Part shown: positions 15,932 to 25,054 of the stretch, one piece after another
Numbering within the stretch: the first letter of the stretch is position 1
Layout: each line of letters begins with the position of its first letter
Assembly (NCBI RefSeq): GCF_024347355.1
Contig: NZ_AP025466.1
Span: 1,364,001 to 1,428,000 of the forward strand
DNA: 64,000 bases
Direction: 5' to 3'
Source of the DNA: Vibrio chagasii
GTDB taxonomy: Bacteria > Pseudomonadota > Gammaproteobacteria > Enterobacterales > Vibrionaceae
Notes under the pieces: model-generated
Seen by the model: only the letters and a program-made list of their open reading frames with translations
Told to the model about the DNA's origin: nothing
The model's database searches: none
Made by a program: the position numbers and the translations under genes

Positions 15932-16936
15932 ATGAAAAAATTAACATTAATAACTGCGATATCTCTTCTTATGCTGGGCTGTGCTAGGAGTCCTTATTTG
16001 AAAGACAAACATCGCGACGATATAAAAACAACCGATGTAGATTCAAAAGCAGAAGTTGAGTTAGTGGAAAAAATTGGATACCTAAGCCGCAGCTTGATGG
16101 AGGCAGACGACAGAGCCGAAATTGTTGCCCGTATCAGACAAAAAGAAATTGAATTTAACAGTGGAATGAATGCTGGAACATCTGGTGGTATAGCCAGTGC
16201 TACGGTAAATCTAACCCAAGGAACACTTAATTCGACTAATGCCAGTCAGGTTGGATTGGCTGTCTCAGCAGGAAGCTTTTTACTTGGTGAGGTGTTTGAT
16301 GGCAGCTATGAAAATTTTGCCAGAGTTTGGTTGCCTGCTGTTATAAATGGTAAAGATATATCGACACCAGAACAAGCTGCACAAGCCTATCAAGAGCTTC
16401 ATGAGGCAAAAGTAGCAGAGTTGGCGAAAAAATTAGGTTGGACATACAAGTGTGTAATCTATTGCGATAAGAATAATAAGGTTTACTATTTTAAAAATAA
16501 TGGACAGAAGCTTTCAGATAAGTACTTCTACCAACCAAATGATTTTTATCTTTCAACCTATATTGCATGGGGATTCGAGGAAGTCAAAGATGATGATCCA
16601 GTTAAATACTTACTAGGTTCTGATATCAAGTGGCGCTCGAAGGGCCGAACGGGGTTACGCACCTCACTACACGCTGAAGCAGTCAAAAATGAGGATGGCT
16701 CATTGAAGATCGTTGTAGCTGAAAATGGTATCACAGATTACTATTATAAAAAGGATCTCAAGCCAACATTACTCGGTCAACAGATCATGAGTGAACAATT
16801 TGACTCGCCATATATGATTGACGGCACTCAAGAAACGATTCCACCAAGAATTTATTACAATAACGATGTTTACCTCTTTTACAGTAACAGTTCTACAAAC
16901 CTCACGAGGAAGCGATTAAAAATAGGAAAGCTGTAA
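15932..16936 (+). CDS. Predicted lipoprotein, unknown function
   Basis: A 334-residue protein with a clear lipoprotein signal: MKKLTLITAISLLMLGCARS, with the lipidated cysteine at position 17. AAGGAG precedes the start with a rather long spacing. After the signal comes a charged helical region (KAEVELVEKIGYLSRSLMEADDRAEIVARIR). A Gly/Ala/Ser/Thr-rich stretch follows (about residues 70-110, NAGTSGGIASATVNLTQGT), which could be membrane-active or a glycine-zipper-like segment. The C-terminal half is Tyr/Asp/Lys rich. No family is recognised. It stands alone between the nuclease and umuDC, with about 200 non-coding bases before it. Confidence 0.7.
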   Translation: MKKLTLITAISLLMLGCARSPYLKDKHRDDIKTTDVDSKAEVELVEKIGYLSRSLMEADDRAEIVARIRQKEIEFNSGMNAGTSGGIASATVNLTQGTLNSTNASQVGLAVSAGSFLLGEVFDGSYENFARVWLPAVINGKDISTPEQAAQAYQELHEAKVAELAKKLGWTYKCVIYCDKNNKVYYFKNNGQKLSDKYFYQPNDFYLSTYIAWGFEEVKDDDPVKYLLGSDIKWRSKGRTGLRTSLHAEAVKNEDGSLKIVVAENGITDYYYKKDLKPTLLGQQIMSEQFDSPYMIDGTQETIPPRIYYNNDVYLFYSNSSTNLTRKRLKIGKL

Positions 16937-17093
16937 GAAGTTGAAAGAGCTCGGCTAAGCAAAGTAATGTCTTGAGTCGAGCTTTTAATTTCCCCCAAAT
17001 ACAATCCCACCTCATAGTGAAACATGGGTCATTAAGATGTTACTTAGCCGCATCTCAGGCTTGCGCTTCTGGACATTTTTACCCATAATAATA

Positions 17094-17109
17094 CTGTACA
17101 TATAAACAG
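17094..17109 (+). promoter_or_regulatory. LexA (SOS) box of umuDC
   Basis: CTGT-ACATATAA-ACAG matches the LexA consensus CTGT-N8-ACAG exactly. It ends eight bases before the umuD ATG at 17118, where bound LexA would block the promoter. Confidence 0.9.
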
Positions 17110-17117
17110 TGTTATTT

Positions 17118-17525
17118 ATGAACGTTATTCCTATTTCAGCCCGTGCTGGCATCACTGGCTTTGAGTCACCTGCTGCGGAGTACCGCCAACTTTCGCTTGA
17201 TTTAGATGAGTTACTGGTCGAGCACCCAAGCGCGACTTTTTTAGGGCGCGCGAGCGGCGACTCGATGCAAGGGGTCGGTATCTTCGATGGGGATATTCTG
17301 ATTGTCGATCGCCATGTCACCTTGAGTAATATGGATGTGATTGTGGCCAACCTGAATGGCGAATTCGTGTGTAAGTTGCTTGATATTAAGCATCGCCAGC
17401 TGCTTTCTGCTAACCCTGGCCACGCACCAGTTTTGGTCCAAGATTGCGATACCTTTACAGTGGAAGGCGTCGTCATACGTTCGATACGCTGTCACCGGGC
17501 CAGTCATTTATTGGGGCAAGGGTAA
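17118..17525 (+). CDS. umuD: UmuD/RumA-like DNA polymerase V protease subunit
   Basis: A 135-residue S24 self-cleaving protein. Start ATG 17118 is chosen because the in-frame GTG at 17109 lies inside the LexA box. The serine-lysine pair is present: Ser49 in GDSMQGVGIFDGD and Lys86 in GEFVCKLLD. A probable cleavage site is Ala10-Gly11 in SARAGITGFESPA, placed like the UmuD site. After RecA-stimulated cleavage the product joins UmuC to form a translesion polymerase. Its stop overlaps the umuC start (TAATG). The LexA box directly upstream indicates induction by DNA damage. Confidence 0.92.
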   Translation: MNVIPISARAGITGFESPAAEYRQLSLDLDELLVEHPSATFLGRASGDSMQGVGIFDGDILIVDRHVTLSNMDVIVANLNGEFVCKLLDIKHRQLLSANPGHAPVLVQDCDTFTVEGVVIRSIRCHRASHLLGQG

Positions 17526-18781
17526 TGTTTGCCCTGGTTGATGCCAATGCGTTTTACTGCAGCGCCGAGCAAGTCTTTCGCCCCGAATGGCGTGGTAAGC
17601 CTGTTGTTGTTCTGTCCAATAATGATGGTTGCGTAGTCGCGGCAAACCGCCAAGCCAAAGAGTGCGGAGTCGAGAAGTTTAAGCCCTACTTCCAGATGAA
17701 AACACTGTGCGAGCAACGCGGCGTTATCGCGCTCTCTTCTAACTATGAGCTTTACGGTGACTTATCGAGCAAGATGATGGAAGTCATCGGCCGATTTGCT
17801 CCTGAGCAGCACATCTACTCTATCGATGAATCTTTTCTCTCTTTCGAGCGAACGGCGCTCGCGATACCGTGTCTTCGTGAGCATGGGCAAACCCTCAGAA
17901 AATCGGTGTGGCGAGAATGTCGGTTACCTGTGTGTGTGGGCATTGGACCGACGTTAACTCTGGCCAAAATCGCCAATCAAGCGGCAAAGAAAATCGCTGG
18001 GTTTGATGGGGTGTGCGTGCTCGATACTTTAGTGGAACGCGAACGTGTCCTCGCTCAGCTCTCAGTAAGTGATGTGTGGGGAGTAGGAAAACGGCTGACG
18101 ACTCACCTAAAACACCTTGGAATCACCACCGCGTTACAACTGGCCAAGTACCCGGCGCCATTGGCCCGCAAGGTGTTTAATGTGGAGTTAGAACGCACTG
18201 TGCGTGAGCTCAATGGCCAAGTCTGTAAACAGTGGGATGCAGCAAGAGCCGATAAAAAACAGATCTTTTCTACGCGCAGCTTTGGCGAACGCATTGAAGA
18301 CGAAACCTTATTACGTCAGGCGTTGTGTCACCACGCGGGCATAGCATCGCGTAAAGCAAGAAAGCAGCAATCCTTATGTAAGGTGCTAATGTGCTTTGCC
18401 TCGAGTTCGCCCTTTGATGATGCGCCCTATAACCGGCGTGTCGTCCACCGGTTCCCTTACCCAACGGCGGATGTCACGCAAATAACTCAAGTGGTTTCTG
18501 AACTCACAGCGCAGCTCTTTTCAGAAGGCGTGCGCTTTTACAAAGTGGGAGTTGGGCTATTGGGTTTGGTTGATGGGAGGCAAGAGCAAACGGACTTGTT
18601 TAACCCAACCCCAAACAATACGCCGTTAATGTCGGTGTTTGATGGTCTGAATCGACGTTTTGGCCAGAATACGGTATTCCTTGGCGCTCAAGGCATTGAG
18701 CAAAAGTGGCAAATGCGGCGTCAGCTTCTAACACCGCAGTACACGACATCTTGGACAGATTTGCCTCAGGTTAAGTGCTGA
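17525..18781 (+). CDS. umuC: UmuC/RumB-like DNA polymerase V catalytic subunit
   Basis: A Y-family polymerase of 418 residues, the usual UmuC length. ATG 17525 overlaps the umuD stop codon. Catalytic acids are Asp6 (MFALVDANAFY) and Asp101-Glu102 (YSIDESF). The thumb (VCVGIGPTLTLAKIANQAAKK) and the helix-hairpin-helix-like VWGVGKRLTTHLKHLG follow, with a C-terminal beta-clamp peptide in QEQTDLFN. With cleaved UmuD it would bypass lesions at the price of mutations. All key residues are intact, so it is probably active. Chromosomal hosts usually have their own SOS polymerases, so this is an island-borne addition typical of plasmids and ICEs. Confidence 0.93.
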   Translation: MFALVDANAFYCSAEQVFRPEWRGKPVVVLSNNDGCVVAANRQAKECGVEKFKPYFQMKTLCEQRGVIALSSNYELYGDLSSKMMEVIGRFAPEQHIYSIDESFLSFERTALAIPCLREHGQTLRKSVWRECRLPVCVGIGPTLTLAKIANQAAKKIAGFDGVCVLDTLVERERVLAQLSVSDVWGVGKRLTTHLKHLGITTALQLAKYPAPLARKVFNVELERTVRELNGQVCKQWDAARADKKQIFSTRSFGERIEDETLLRQALCHHAGIASRKARKQQSLCKVLMCFASSSPFDDAPYNRRVVHRFPYPTADVTQITQVVSELTAQLFSEGVRFYKVGVGLLGLVDGRQEQTDLFNPTPNNTPLMSVFDGLNRRFGQNTVFLGAQGIEQKWQMRRQLLTPQYTTSWTDLPQVKC

Positions 18782-18796
18782 AGTTAACTTCAGCAC
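18775..18796. repeat. Perfect palindrome over the umuC stop codon
   Basis: GTGCTGAAGTT (18775-18785) is followed immediately by its complement AACTTCAGCAC (18786-18796). There is no loop and no T-run; it may act as an mRNA end structure. Confidence 0.6.
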
Positions 18797-18863
18797 ACAA
18801 TATCAATTCCGAGAAAGACATTTCTTTAGCAACAAGGGGAACAATGTTGGGATTTTTGTTAAA

Positions 18864-19358
18864 TCAGCCAATCTTAATATTTGTTGCTCCAGGCGTGGGG
18901 CCATGATGCTTTGAGCTCTTTTGAAAGTAGACCTTCTGATTTGATTTTATCTTTGACCAGTGTTTTTCGTCTATCAAGTCATCCCTACGAAAATAAAACT
19001 CCTCTCCCTGGCACACGATAAACGCAAAACCTTTGCCTTTCTTAGGTGTCGCTTTCACCGTACCTATAGCGTTGGCAAGGCGCACGTAACAACGGTCGTC
19101 TCGAACATCATGAATTTCCAGTTGGTTCGTTTTGTTGATGATCAGTTTCTTTAGGCTTGCGCTACCGTAACTTCTAGGGTCAAAAGCACTGTCTAATTGC
19201 TTCAATTTAGTGCCGAGGTCACCAAGATAGATACTGTCATTGTCTCCAACTAACTGCCAGTATGCGTCGAGCAACAGCTTGTCCAGTTCTGCATCATCTC
19301 CGGCATCTCCAGCTTGGTTATCCTCACAGCCAATATTCTCAACATAAACAAAGTTGTA
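18864..19358 (-). pseudogene. NYN/OST-HTH/cold-shock protein, 3' fragment cut by the island end
   Basis: The minus-strand frame is open from the island junction (19358) to the stop at 18864, giving 164 residues without a proper start; the only possible start inside is a TTG at 19274 with no ribosome site. The order is a short FVYVENI segment, an acidic linker ([13 protein letters not shown]), and an OST-HTH/LOTUS domain ([12 protein letters not shown]...YLGDLGTKLKQLD...KKLIINK). A cold-shock-like domain ends it (GTVKATPKKGKGFAFIV...FYFRRDDL...GPTPGATNIKI). LOTUS domains in bacteria usually follow an NYN/LabA-type RNase domain, which would have preceded this and is missing exactly at TGTA. The fragment is probably non-functional. 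Confidence 0.75.
19355..19358. other. Right island junction (attR core)
   Basis: TGTA, preceded inside the island by AACAAAGT and followed by the maa codons TAT TTA GAA (19359 onward). Together with the left junction it defines the insertion. Confidence 0.8.
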
Positions 19359-19742
19359 TATTTAGAACCACCATTTCGCTGCGACTACGGCTCAAACATT
19401 AAGCTCGGTAAGAACTTTTACGCCAACTTTAATTGTGTCGTGTTAGATATGGCTGAAGTAACGATTGGCGACAATGTGCTGTTTGCCCCTAATGTACAAG
19501 TGCTTGCGGCAGGTCACCCATTGGATGTAAAGAGCCGTGTTGATGAAGGCGTTGAGTTCGGTACGCCAATCACGATTGGTGACAATGCTTGGATTGGTGC
19601 TGGCGTGATTATTTGCCCAAGCGTGAATATTGGTAAGAATAGTGTGATCGGTGCGGGTAGTGTTGTGACCAAAGATATTCCAGACAATGTGGTCGCAGTC
19701 GGTAACCCATGCCGAGTATTAAAGCCAATTGATAATGAATAG
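19359..19742 (+). pseudogene. maa: Maltose O-acetyltransferase, 3' fragment
   Basis: This encodes the left-handed beta-helix domain of Maa ([25 protein letters not shown], then hexapeptide repeats such as [14 protein letters not shown], and AAGHPLD containing the catalytic His). It ends [20 protein letters not shown] as in intact family members. It lacks the first 59 codons, which lie at 5818-5994. A GTG/TTG start inside the island end could in principle yield a truncated protein, but no ribosome site supports it. Excision of the island would rebuild the full gene. Confidence 0.92.
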
Positions 19743-19761
19743 TAGAACAACCAAAGAGACA

Positions 19762-19787
19762 AAGCCCGAATCTAGATTCGGGCTTTT
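19762..19787 (+). terminator. Terminator of maa
   Basis: AAGCCCGAATCT (19762-19773) and AGATTCGGGCTT (19774-19785) form a perfect palindrome ending in a short T-run. Confidence 0.85.
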
Positions 19788-19795
19788 CTATTCTA

Positions 19796-19837
19796 GCTAG
19801 ATGCTAGATGCTAGATGCTAGATGCTAGATGCTAGAT
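19796..19837. repeat. Six tandem copies of GCTAGAT
   Basis: The heptamer GCTAGAT is repeated six times without error between the maa terminator and the formaldehyde dehydrogenase promoter region. Each unit contains CTAG, generally rare in enterobacterial genomes. Copy number may vary by slippage; no gene reads through it. Confidence 0.95.
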
Positions 19838-20144
19838 GCAGCGACTTGCGGAGTCTGTTTCTTGTCTAGCAGACCACTGAATCGAGTTAATACAGTAGCG
19901 AGTCAATGCGGTATTCTATAAATCATCCTCGGTATCTAAGCGTATCTCTGCGTTTATCGATTTTATTCAGCCTAGGTTAAACCTTTGATTCGCTGTTAGA
20001 CGAAGTTAATCTTCCTATTTATTATTACTAATATGTAATAATTATTCTCATAAATATGGGATTATCAAACTTGATAGTCACACCTATACTAGCCCCAACA
20101 AAACGAGAGAGCGATAACAAACAAGCTTAACGTTGACTGACTAA

Positions 20145-21308
<1,164 letters not shown>

Positions 21309-21339
21309 CCTTAAGTCCTAAACCTTATCTGGTTTTCTT

Positions 21340-21376
21340 AAAGTCCGTTAGAGCAAATCTAACGGACTTTATTTTT
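21340..21376 (+). terminator. Terminator of frmA
   Basis: AAAGTCCGTTAGA (21340-21352) pairs perfectly with TCTAACGGACTTT (21358-21370), followed by ATTTTTT. Confidence 0.9.
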
Positions 21377-21473
21377 TATTAGGCACACTTTACCAAGGCA
21401 TATTTTTTATTTAAGGTGTCTTCCCTTTATAAAGGTATCTGAACTGTCCTACAGGGTTACTGGAACCGTCCTT

Positions 21474-22754
21474 ATGTTAACTAAACTTCGCCACTCTCTA
21501 CCTCTACAGTTAATGTTAGCTGCTTTGCTTGCATGGCTTTTTGCACAATTTATTGCTTCAACCACAGGTATTACCCAAACGGGGTGGTATCAGTTCTTAA
21601 TGCTCGGCAAAACTACCTATATCGGCTTGCTAAAAATGGTCGTTGGCTTAGTAGTTTTATTCTCGTTATTGCAAGGTATAACCAGCATTGGTTCGATAAC
21701 TCGATTGAAGCAAATTGGCCGTAACACAGTACTTTTCTATAGCTTCACGACGCTGATAGCCATCTCTTTGGGCTTGGGAGCTTCATTGCTTTTGCCTGCT
21801 TGGGAGCCTTTAACCAGCGTTGCTATGATTGGAGACGATGTTCAGCTCATAAGCGAAGATGCGGCAGGTGGAGTTGCGATTGCTAGCAAGCTTTTTAGTA
21901 TGGCTTTAGTTAACCCAGTAGCGGCGTTAACTAACGGTAACTTGCTCGCGATTGTCGTGTTCTCATTCATGCTCGGTATTGCTTTGCTTTCTTCATTGCC
22001 AGAAAAACACCCGATTTTTGAGGTACTGAATGGCTTAAATAAGAGCATCAATACCATTGTTGGTTGGATTATTCGTCTAGCTCCGTTTGCGGTTTTCGCC
22101 ATTGTCCTTGATTTTACCGTTCGTGGTGGCGAGTCACTGTTTGAGCAATTGGCACTGTTTGCTTTGCTCGTGTTTGTGCTGACTCTGATCCACGGAGCGA
22201 TTGTACTGCCGGCCATTGCGAAGGTGATGACTGGGATTCGTCTTAGCACACTATTCAAAGGTATCTCGGCACCGATGGCGATGGCGTTCGCAACGTCATC
22301 AAGCTCTGCTACTTTGCCACTTGCGATGCAGAGCGCAGAAGAAAAGCTCGGCGTATCGCAAAGTACAAGTAGCATGGTGTTACCACTTGGCGCAGTGATG
22401 AACATGGATGGGACGGCACTTTTTGAAGGTGTTGCGGCAATCTTCTTGGCTCAATTGTTTGGTGTGGACCTCACGACTTCTGGCTTGGTGATGATCTTCA
22501 TTATGGCGATGGTCTCTTCTGTCGGGGCTCCGGGTATGCCATCTGGATCTATGTCTGGCATGCAGCTGGTGTTATTGGCCGCAGGTATACCACTGGAAGC
22601 GATCGCGATTCTGCTGATTATTGAACGTCCGTTAGATACATTTCGTACGGCAGTTAATGTAGAAGGTGACATGATTGCTGCACTGGTCGTGGATAAATGG
22701 CAGAAGCAACAAAAGACAGTGCTTGAACCAACACTGGGCGAATCTGTAGCTTAG
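21474..22754 (+). CDS. Dicarboxylate/amino acid:cation symporter (DAACS family)
   Basis: A 426-residue GltP/SstT-type inner-membrane transporter with about eight helices and two re-entrant hairpins. The hairpin ATSSSSATLP, the cation/substrate motif MNMDGTALFEGVAAIFLAQ and PGMPSGSMSGMQ are all visible. It would import dicarboxylates or amino acids such as glutamate, aspartate or serine with Na+ or H+. It stands alone between two terminators. The substrate cannot be decided from sequence. Confidence 0.88.
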   Translation: MLTKLRHSLPLQLMLAALLAWLFAQFIASTTGITQTGWYQFLMLGKTTYIGLLKMVVGLVVLFSLLQGITSIGSITRLKQIGRNTVLFYSFTTLIAISLGLGASLLLPAWEPLTSVAMIGDDVQLISEDAAGGVAIASKLFSMALVNPVAALTNGNLLAIVVFSFMLGIALLSSLPEKHPIFEVLNGLNKSINTIVGWIIRLAPFAVFAIVLDFTVRGGESLFEQLALFALLVFVLTLIHGAIVLPAIAKVMTGIRLSTLFKGISAPMAMAFATSSSSATLPLAMQSAEEKLGVSQSTSSMVLPLGAVMNMDGTALFEGVAAIFLAQLFGVDLTTSGLVMIFIMAMVSSVGAPGMPSGSMSGMQLVLLAAGIPLEAIAILLIIERPLDTFRTAVNVEGDMIAALVVDKWQKQQKTVLEPTLGESVA

Positions 22755-22772
22755 AGAATACCAAGTTCAATG

Positions 22773-22807
22773 AAAAAGCCCGTTCAGGTGTTCTGAACGG
22801 GCTTTTT
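22773..22807 (+). terminator. Terminator of the symporter gene
   Basis: AAAAAGCCCGTTCAG (22773-22787) pairs with CTGAACGGGCTTTTT (22793-22807). It is bidirectional and also suits the convergent gene at 22836. Confidence 0.92.
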
Positions 22808-22835
22808 GTTGTTTGTTAATGTGTTCAGTCAGCGA

Positions 22836-23126
22836 CTAACCGATTTTCGTCATTTCATTGAGAGTGAATGACGCCACACAACCTTCGGTTGCAGCCATGT
22901 ACTCAGCGAGATGAGTATTCCCCATGTGCGCTTGCCACAGTTCGCGTGATGTCCAGTTTTCGTAGAAAGTGAAATGCGCAGGTTTTTCGTTGTCTTGGTG
23001 TAGGTCGTAGTTGATGCAACCTTCTTCTGCACGAGTGGTATCAATTAGCTTTAGCAGTTCTGCTTTAACCACTTCAACTTTGTCTTCGTTAGCGACGATG
23101 TTTACGATGATAGTCAGTTGAGTCAT
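22836..23126 (-). CDS. Antibiotic-biosynthesis-monooxygenase-type protein (YgiN-like)
   Basis: A 96-residue ferredoxin-like alpha-beta barrel protein of the ABM/quinol monooxygenase superfamily. Typical segments are VEVVKAELLKLIDTTRAEEGCINYDLHQD, FTFYENWTSRELWQAHMGNTHLAEY. Members act on quinols, flavins or heme, or are of unknown role. It is a single gene sharing a bidirectional terminator with the symporter. Confidence 0.85.
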   Translation of the reverse strand: MTQLTIIVNIVANEDKVEVVKAELLKLIDTTRAEEGCINYDLHQDNEKPAHFTFYENWTSRELWQAHMGNTHLAEYMAATEGCVASFTLNEMTKIG

Positions 23127-23262
23127 GTTTGTTACCTATATTATTTGATTCACCAAAGCGGTGCTGTTCACTGAGTTGCTCTTTATTGGATGAGCAATCA
23201 TCAGTGCCGATGAACAAAGAATAGTAAGAAGGCTCATGATGATAAACCGCGCTCCGTTAGAA

Positions 23263-23289
23263 TTATTATCAAAAATTAATTGATAATAA
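23263..23289. repeat. AT-rich inverted repeat
   Basis: TTATTATCAA (23263-23272) and TTGATAATAA (23280-23289) lie upstream of the ABM gene and downstream of the 157-residue gene. It could be an operator or a weak terminator. Confidence 0.5.
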
Positions 23290-23328
23290 AGGAGCTATTA
23301 GGTGTTGATTAACAAAGGTAATTGAACT

Positions 23329-23802
23329 TTAAAACCCGCCCGCCCAGGCATCGAAGTCATCAATATTGTCGAGTTCTTGCTGGCTTCTTGGGGCTGGGTA
23401 ATAAGGCAGGGCTAATCTCACAACTGAAGGTAATAGCTCCCATTCTGGCGTCATCTTAAGGCGCTTCAATTCATCATTGAGACGAACAAACATATAGTAG
23501 CCGTCGCTGTGGGTATTGGCGTAGCTTACGATTGTGGCGATATCACAAGAAGGTAGTTTTACATCTCGGCCAAGTGGGTAGAGCTGATGAAGCGCAAAGC
23601 TTACTTTTGGATCTTGTAATTTGCCTTGTTTAAAGCGCTCTAGGCCAATAGCGGTTGAGGTCGTGTGAGGCTTCCAGCCTGTGAGGAACAAGCCACTCAA
23701 ACTATCTTGGAACGGCTTACCTTTTCGATTACCTTCATTGCTAATGAATTGAACCGTCAGTTTGTCTCCTGATTCTTCCAGAATTTCTAAAAAACTGTTC
23801 AC
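23329..23802 (-). CDS. Conserved-looking hypothetical protein
   Basis: A 157-residue soluble protein starting at GTG 23802 (MNSFLEILEESGDKLTVQFIS). Notable segments are SGLFLTGWKPHTTSTAIGLERF and PEWELLPSVVRLALPYYPAPRS. No signal peptide or membrane helix. I do not recognise a family. Its start overlaps the stop of a possible small upstream gene in a GTGA arrangement. Confidence 0.65.
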   Translation of the reverse strand: MNSFLEILEESGDKLTVQFISNEGNRKGKPFQDSLSGLFLTGWKPHTTSTAIGLERFKQGKLQDPKVSFALHQLYPLGRDVKLPSCDIATIVSYANTHSDGYYMFVRLNDELKRLKMTPEWELLPSVVRLALPYYPAPRSQQELDNIDDFDAWAGGF

Positions 23803-23993
23803 CAGTGCGATCGACTAAAAGCTTCATAAGACATAAATACCATTAAGAATGGGATACGATAAATGGTACTACTTTTGGGTAGGATTGTGTAGGAGCGATC
23901 AACCCGTTCTTGCAAGTGCCGTGTCAAGATTGCCGTACTTATCATGATTGTACTGAGAACGAATACGCCGAGAGCAATTAGCCCTCGGCGCAT
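23799..23993 (-). CDS. Possible small membrane protein
   Basis: A 64-residue frame with one N-terminal hydrophobic helix (GLIALGVFVLSTIMISTAIL) and a basic remainder. Its TGA overlaps the GTG of the next gene, which suggests coupling, but no ribosome site is seen before its ATG. It may be accidental. Confidence 0.35.
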   Translation of the reverse strand: MRRGLIALGVFVLSTIMISTAILTRHLQERVDRSYTILPKSSTIYRIPFLMVFMSYEAFSRSHW

Positions 23994-24036
23994 TTATGAA
24001 TTGGCTGTTAAAACCTGTGGCTTACTTAATACGGAA

Positions 24037-24828
24037 TTAGCTTAACTCTTCCTCAACGTATTGAAGACAAAATGACTGAGCATGATCATCAATGTTGACT
24101 TGCTCGTTACCTCTAAACTCAAGGTACAGTGTGACTGCTTGTTTGAGTGCCGGGATCAATGCGTCACGTTCTGGCATCGCGACGGTTTTTACGAGTGCTT
24201 GCGCAAACTTAGGCAGTCGTTCTTCAATTTTCCTCACACCAGACGGCGTGAGCCCAGCTTGCTTTAGCGCCAGCGGAGATAGAACGTTTTGACGAATGAA
24301 AGAGAGAGACTCAACTGTTTCGAAGTATTCGCCACGAGCTATCTTGGTTGCGGCATAGTGCGTCCAAATCCAAAAACGATCTTCAATCCATTGCGGGTCT
24401 GGTTGTGGGTAGCGTGGTTCCGCGCTGCTGAACACATCGGTTAATAAGCTATTTCGTTCCCATAACACTTGGTTGTTATCAACTCGAACTGCTGCGTCTG
24501 GTAGCGAGACAAATTTGAAATCAACGTGAACAGGCTCTGGGCCAAATACCGACACAATTAAACGTGGCTCACCAACGTGTTCACCCGTGAAGGCAGCGAC
24601 TTTACCGCCAATGCTATCAAGAATGTTGAACCGTTCTTGCATTACGCTTTCATAGTCGGCTGGGTTAACCGCGATAACAAAATCTAAGTCGCTGTATTTG
24701 TCCATCGAGTTAGCGCCAAAGGAGCCACTTGCGGCGATGCCACATATACGAGGATCTTGAGACAAGACATCAACCACTTTGATGAGAAGTGCTTTGTGAG
24801 GTGCTGGAAGAGTGCTTGGGTAGTTCAT
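24037..24828 (-). CDS. Nucleotidyltransferase-domain protein
   Basis: A 263-residue protein with the polymerase-beta-type nucleotidyltransferase motif: GSFGANSMDKYSDLDF (Gly35-Ser36 then Asp47 and Asp49), with a third acidic residue in VHVDFKFV. The C-terminal helical part includes RFWIWTHYAATKIARGEYFETVESLSFIR, as in aminoglycoside adenylyltransferase-like proteins. It may modify a small molecule or be an orphan; resistance activity should not be assumed. Single gene. Confidence 0.8.
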   Translation of the reverse strand: MNYPSTLPAPHKALLIKVVDVLSQDPRICGIAASGSFGANSMDKYSDLDFVIAVNPADYESVMQERFNILDSIGGKVAAFTGEHVGEPRLIVSVFGPEPVHVDFKFVSLPDAAVRVDNNQVLWERNSLLTDVFSSAEPRYPQPDPQWIEDRFWIWTHYAATKIARGEYFETVESLSFIRQNVLSPLALKQAGLTPSGVRKIEERLPKFAQALVKTVAMPERDALIPALKQAVTLYLEFRGNEQVNIDDHAQSFCLQYVEEELS

Positions 24829-25054
24829 ATTTTACCTATCTTAAAAAGTTAGAACTGCAATGCAGCTAGTGCGGCAAAATCAACGCAGCATTATAGAGTG
24901 TCAATGTTGGCTTAGCTTGTCAATGATTAGCTTGTGAGCAGAATTAGGAACGGCTTCGAGGAGAGAGCTGGGTTGCAGACTTTAGGTTTCTTAAGTAAAG
25001 GAGGCATGATGAGCCAACTCGATTTTGGCTCATCAACATCGATCATTAAGTGGC

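Larger units (their letters stand above)
5995..19358. mobile_element. 13.4-kb genomic island inserted in maa
   Basis: The limits come from the two halves of maa, which join in frame across TGTA. The first island gene is a small serine recombinase, the natural candidate for integration. Contents in order: recombinase plus unknown protein, structured non-coding DNA, PIN-like membrane protein, cassette-like genes between direct repeats, LPD25-like protein, Mrr-type nuclease, lipoprotein, umuDC, and a truncated NYN/OST gene. Base composition is uneven: the 8.4-12.6 kb stretch is clearly AT-rich while 13.4-18.8 kb is closer to the host, so it was assembled from several sources. No phage structural genes, relaxase or tyrosine integrase were found. 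Confidence 0.9.

Noticed and set aside
5995..19358. Prophage
   Set aside because: No capsid, tail, terminase or lysis genes, and no tyrosine integrase.
19796..19837. CRISPR array
   Set aside because: The units are seven bases and directly joined, without spacers.
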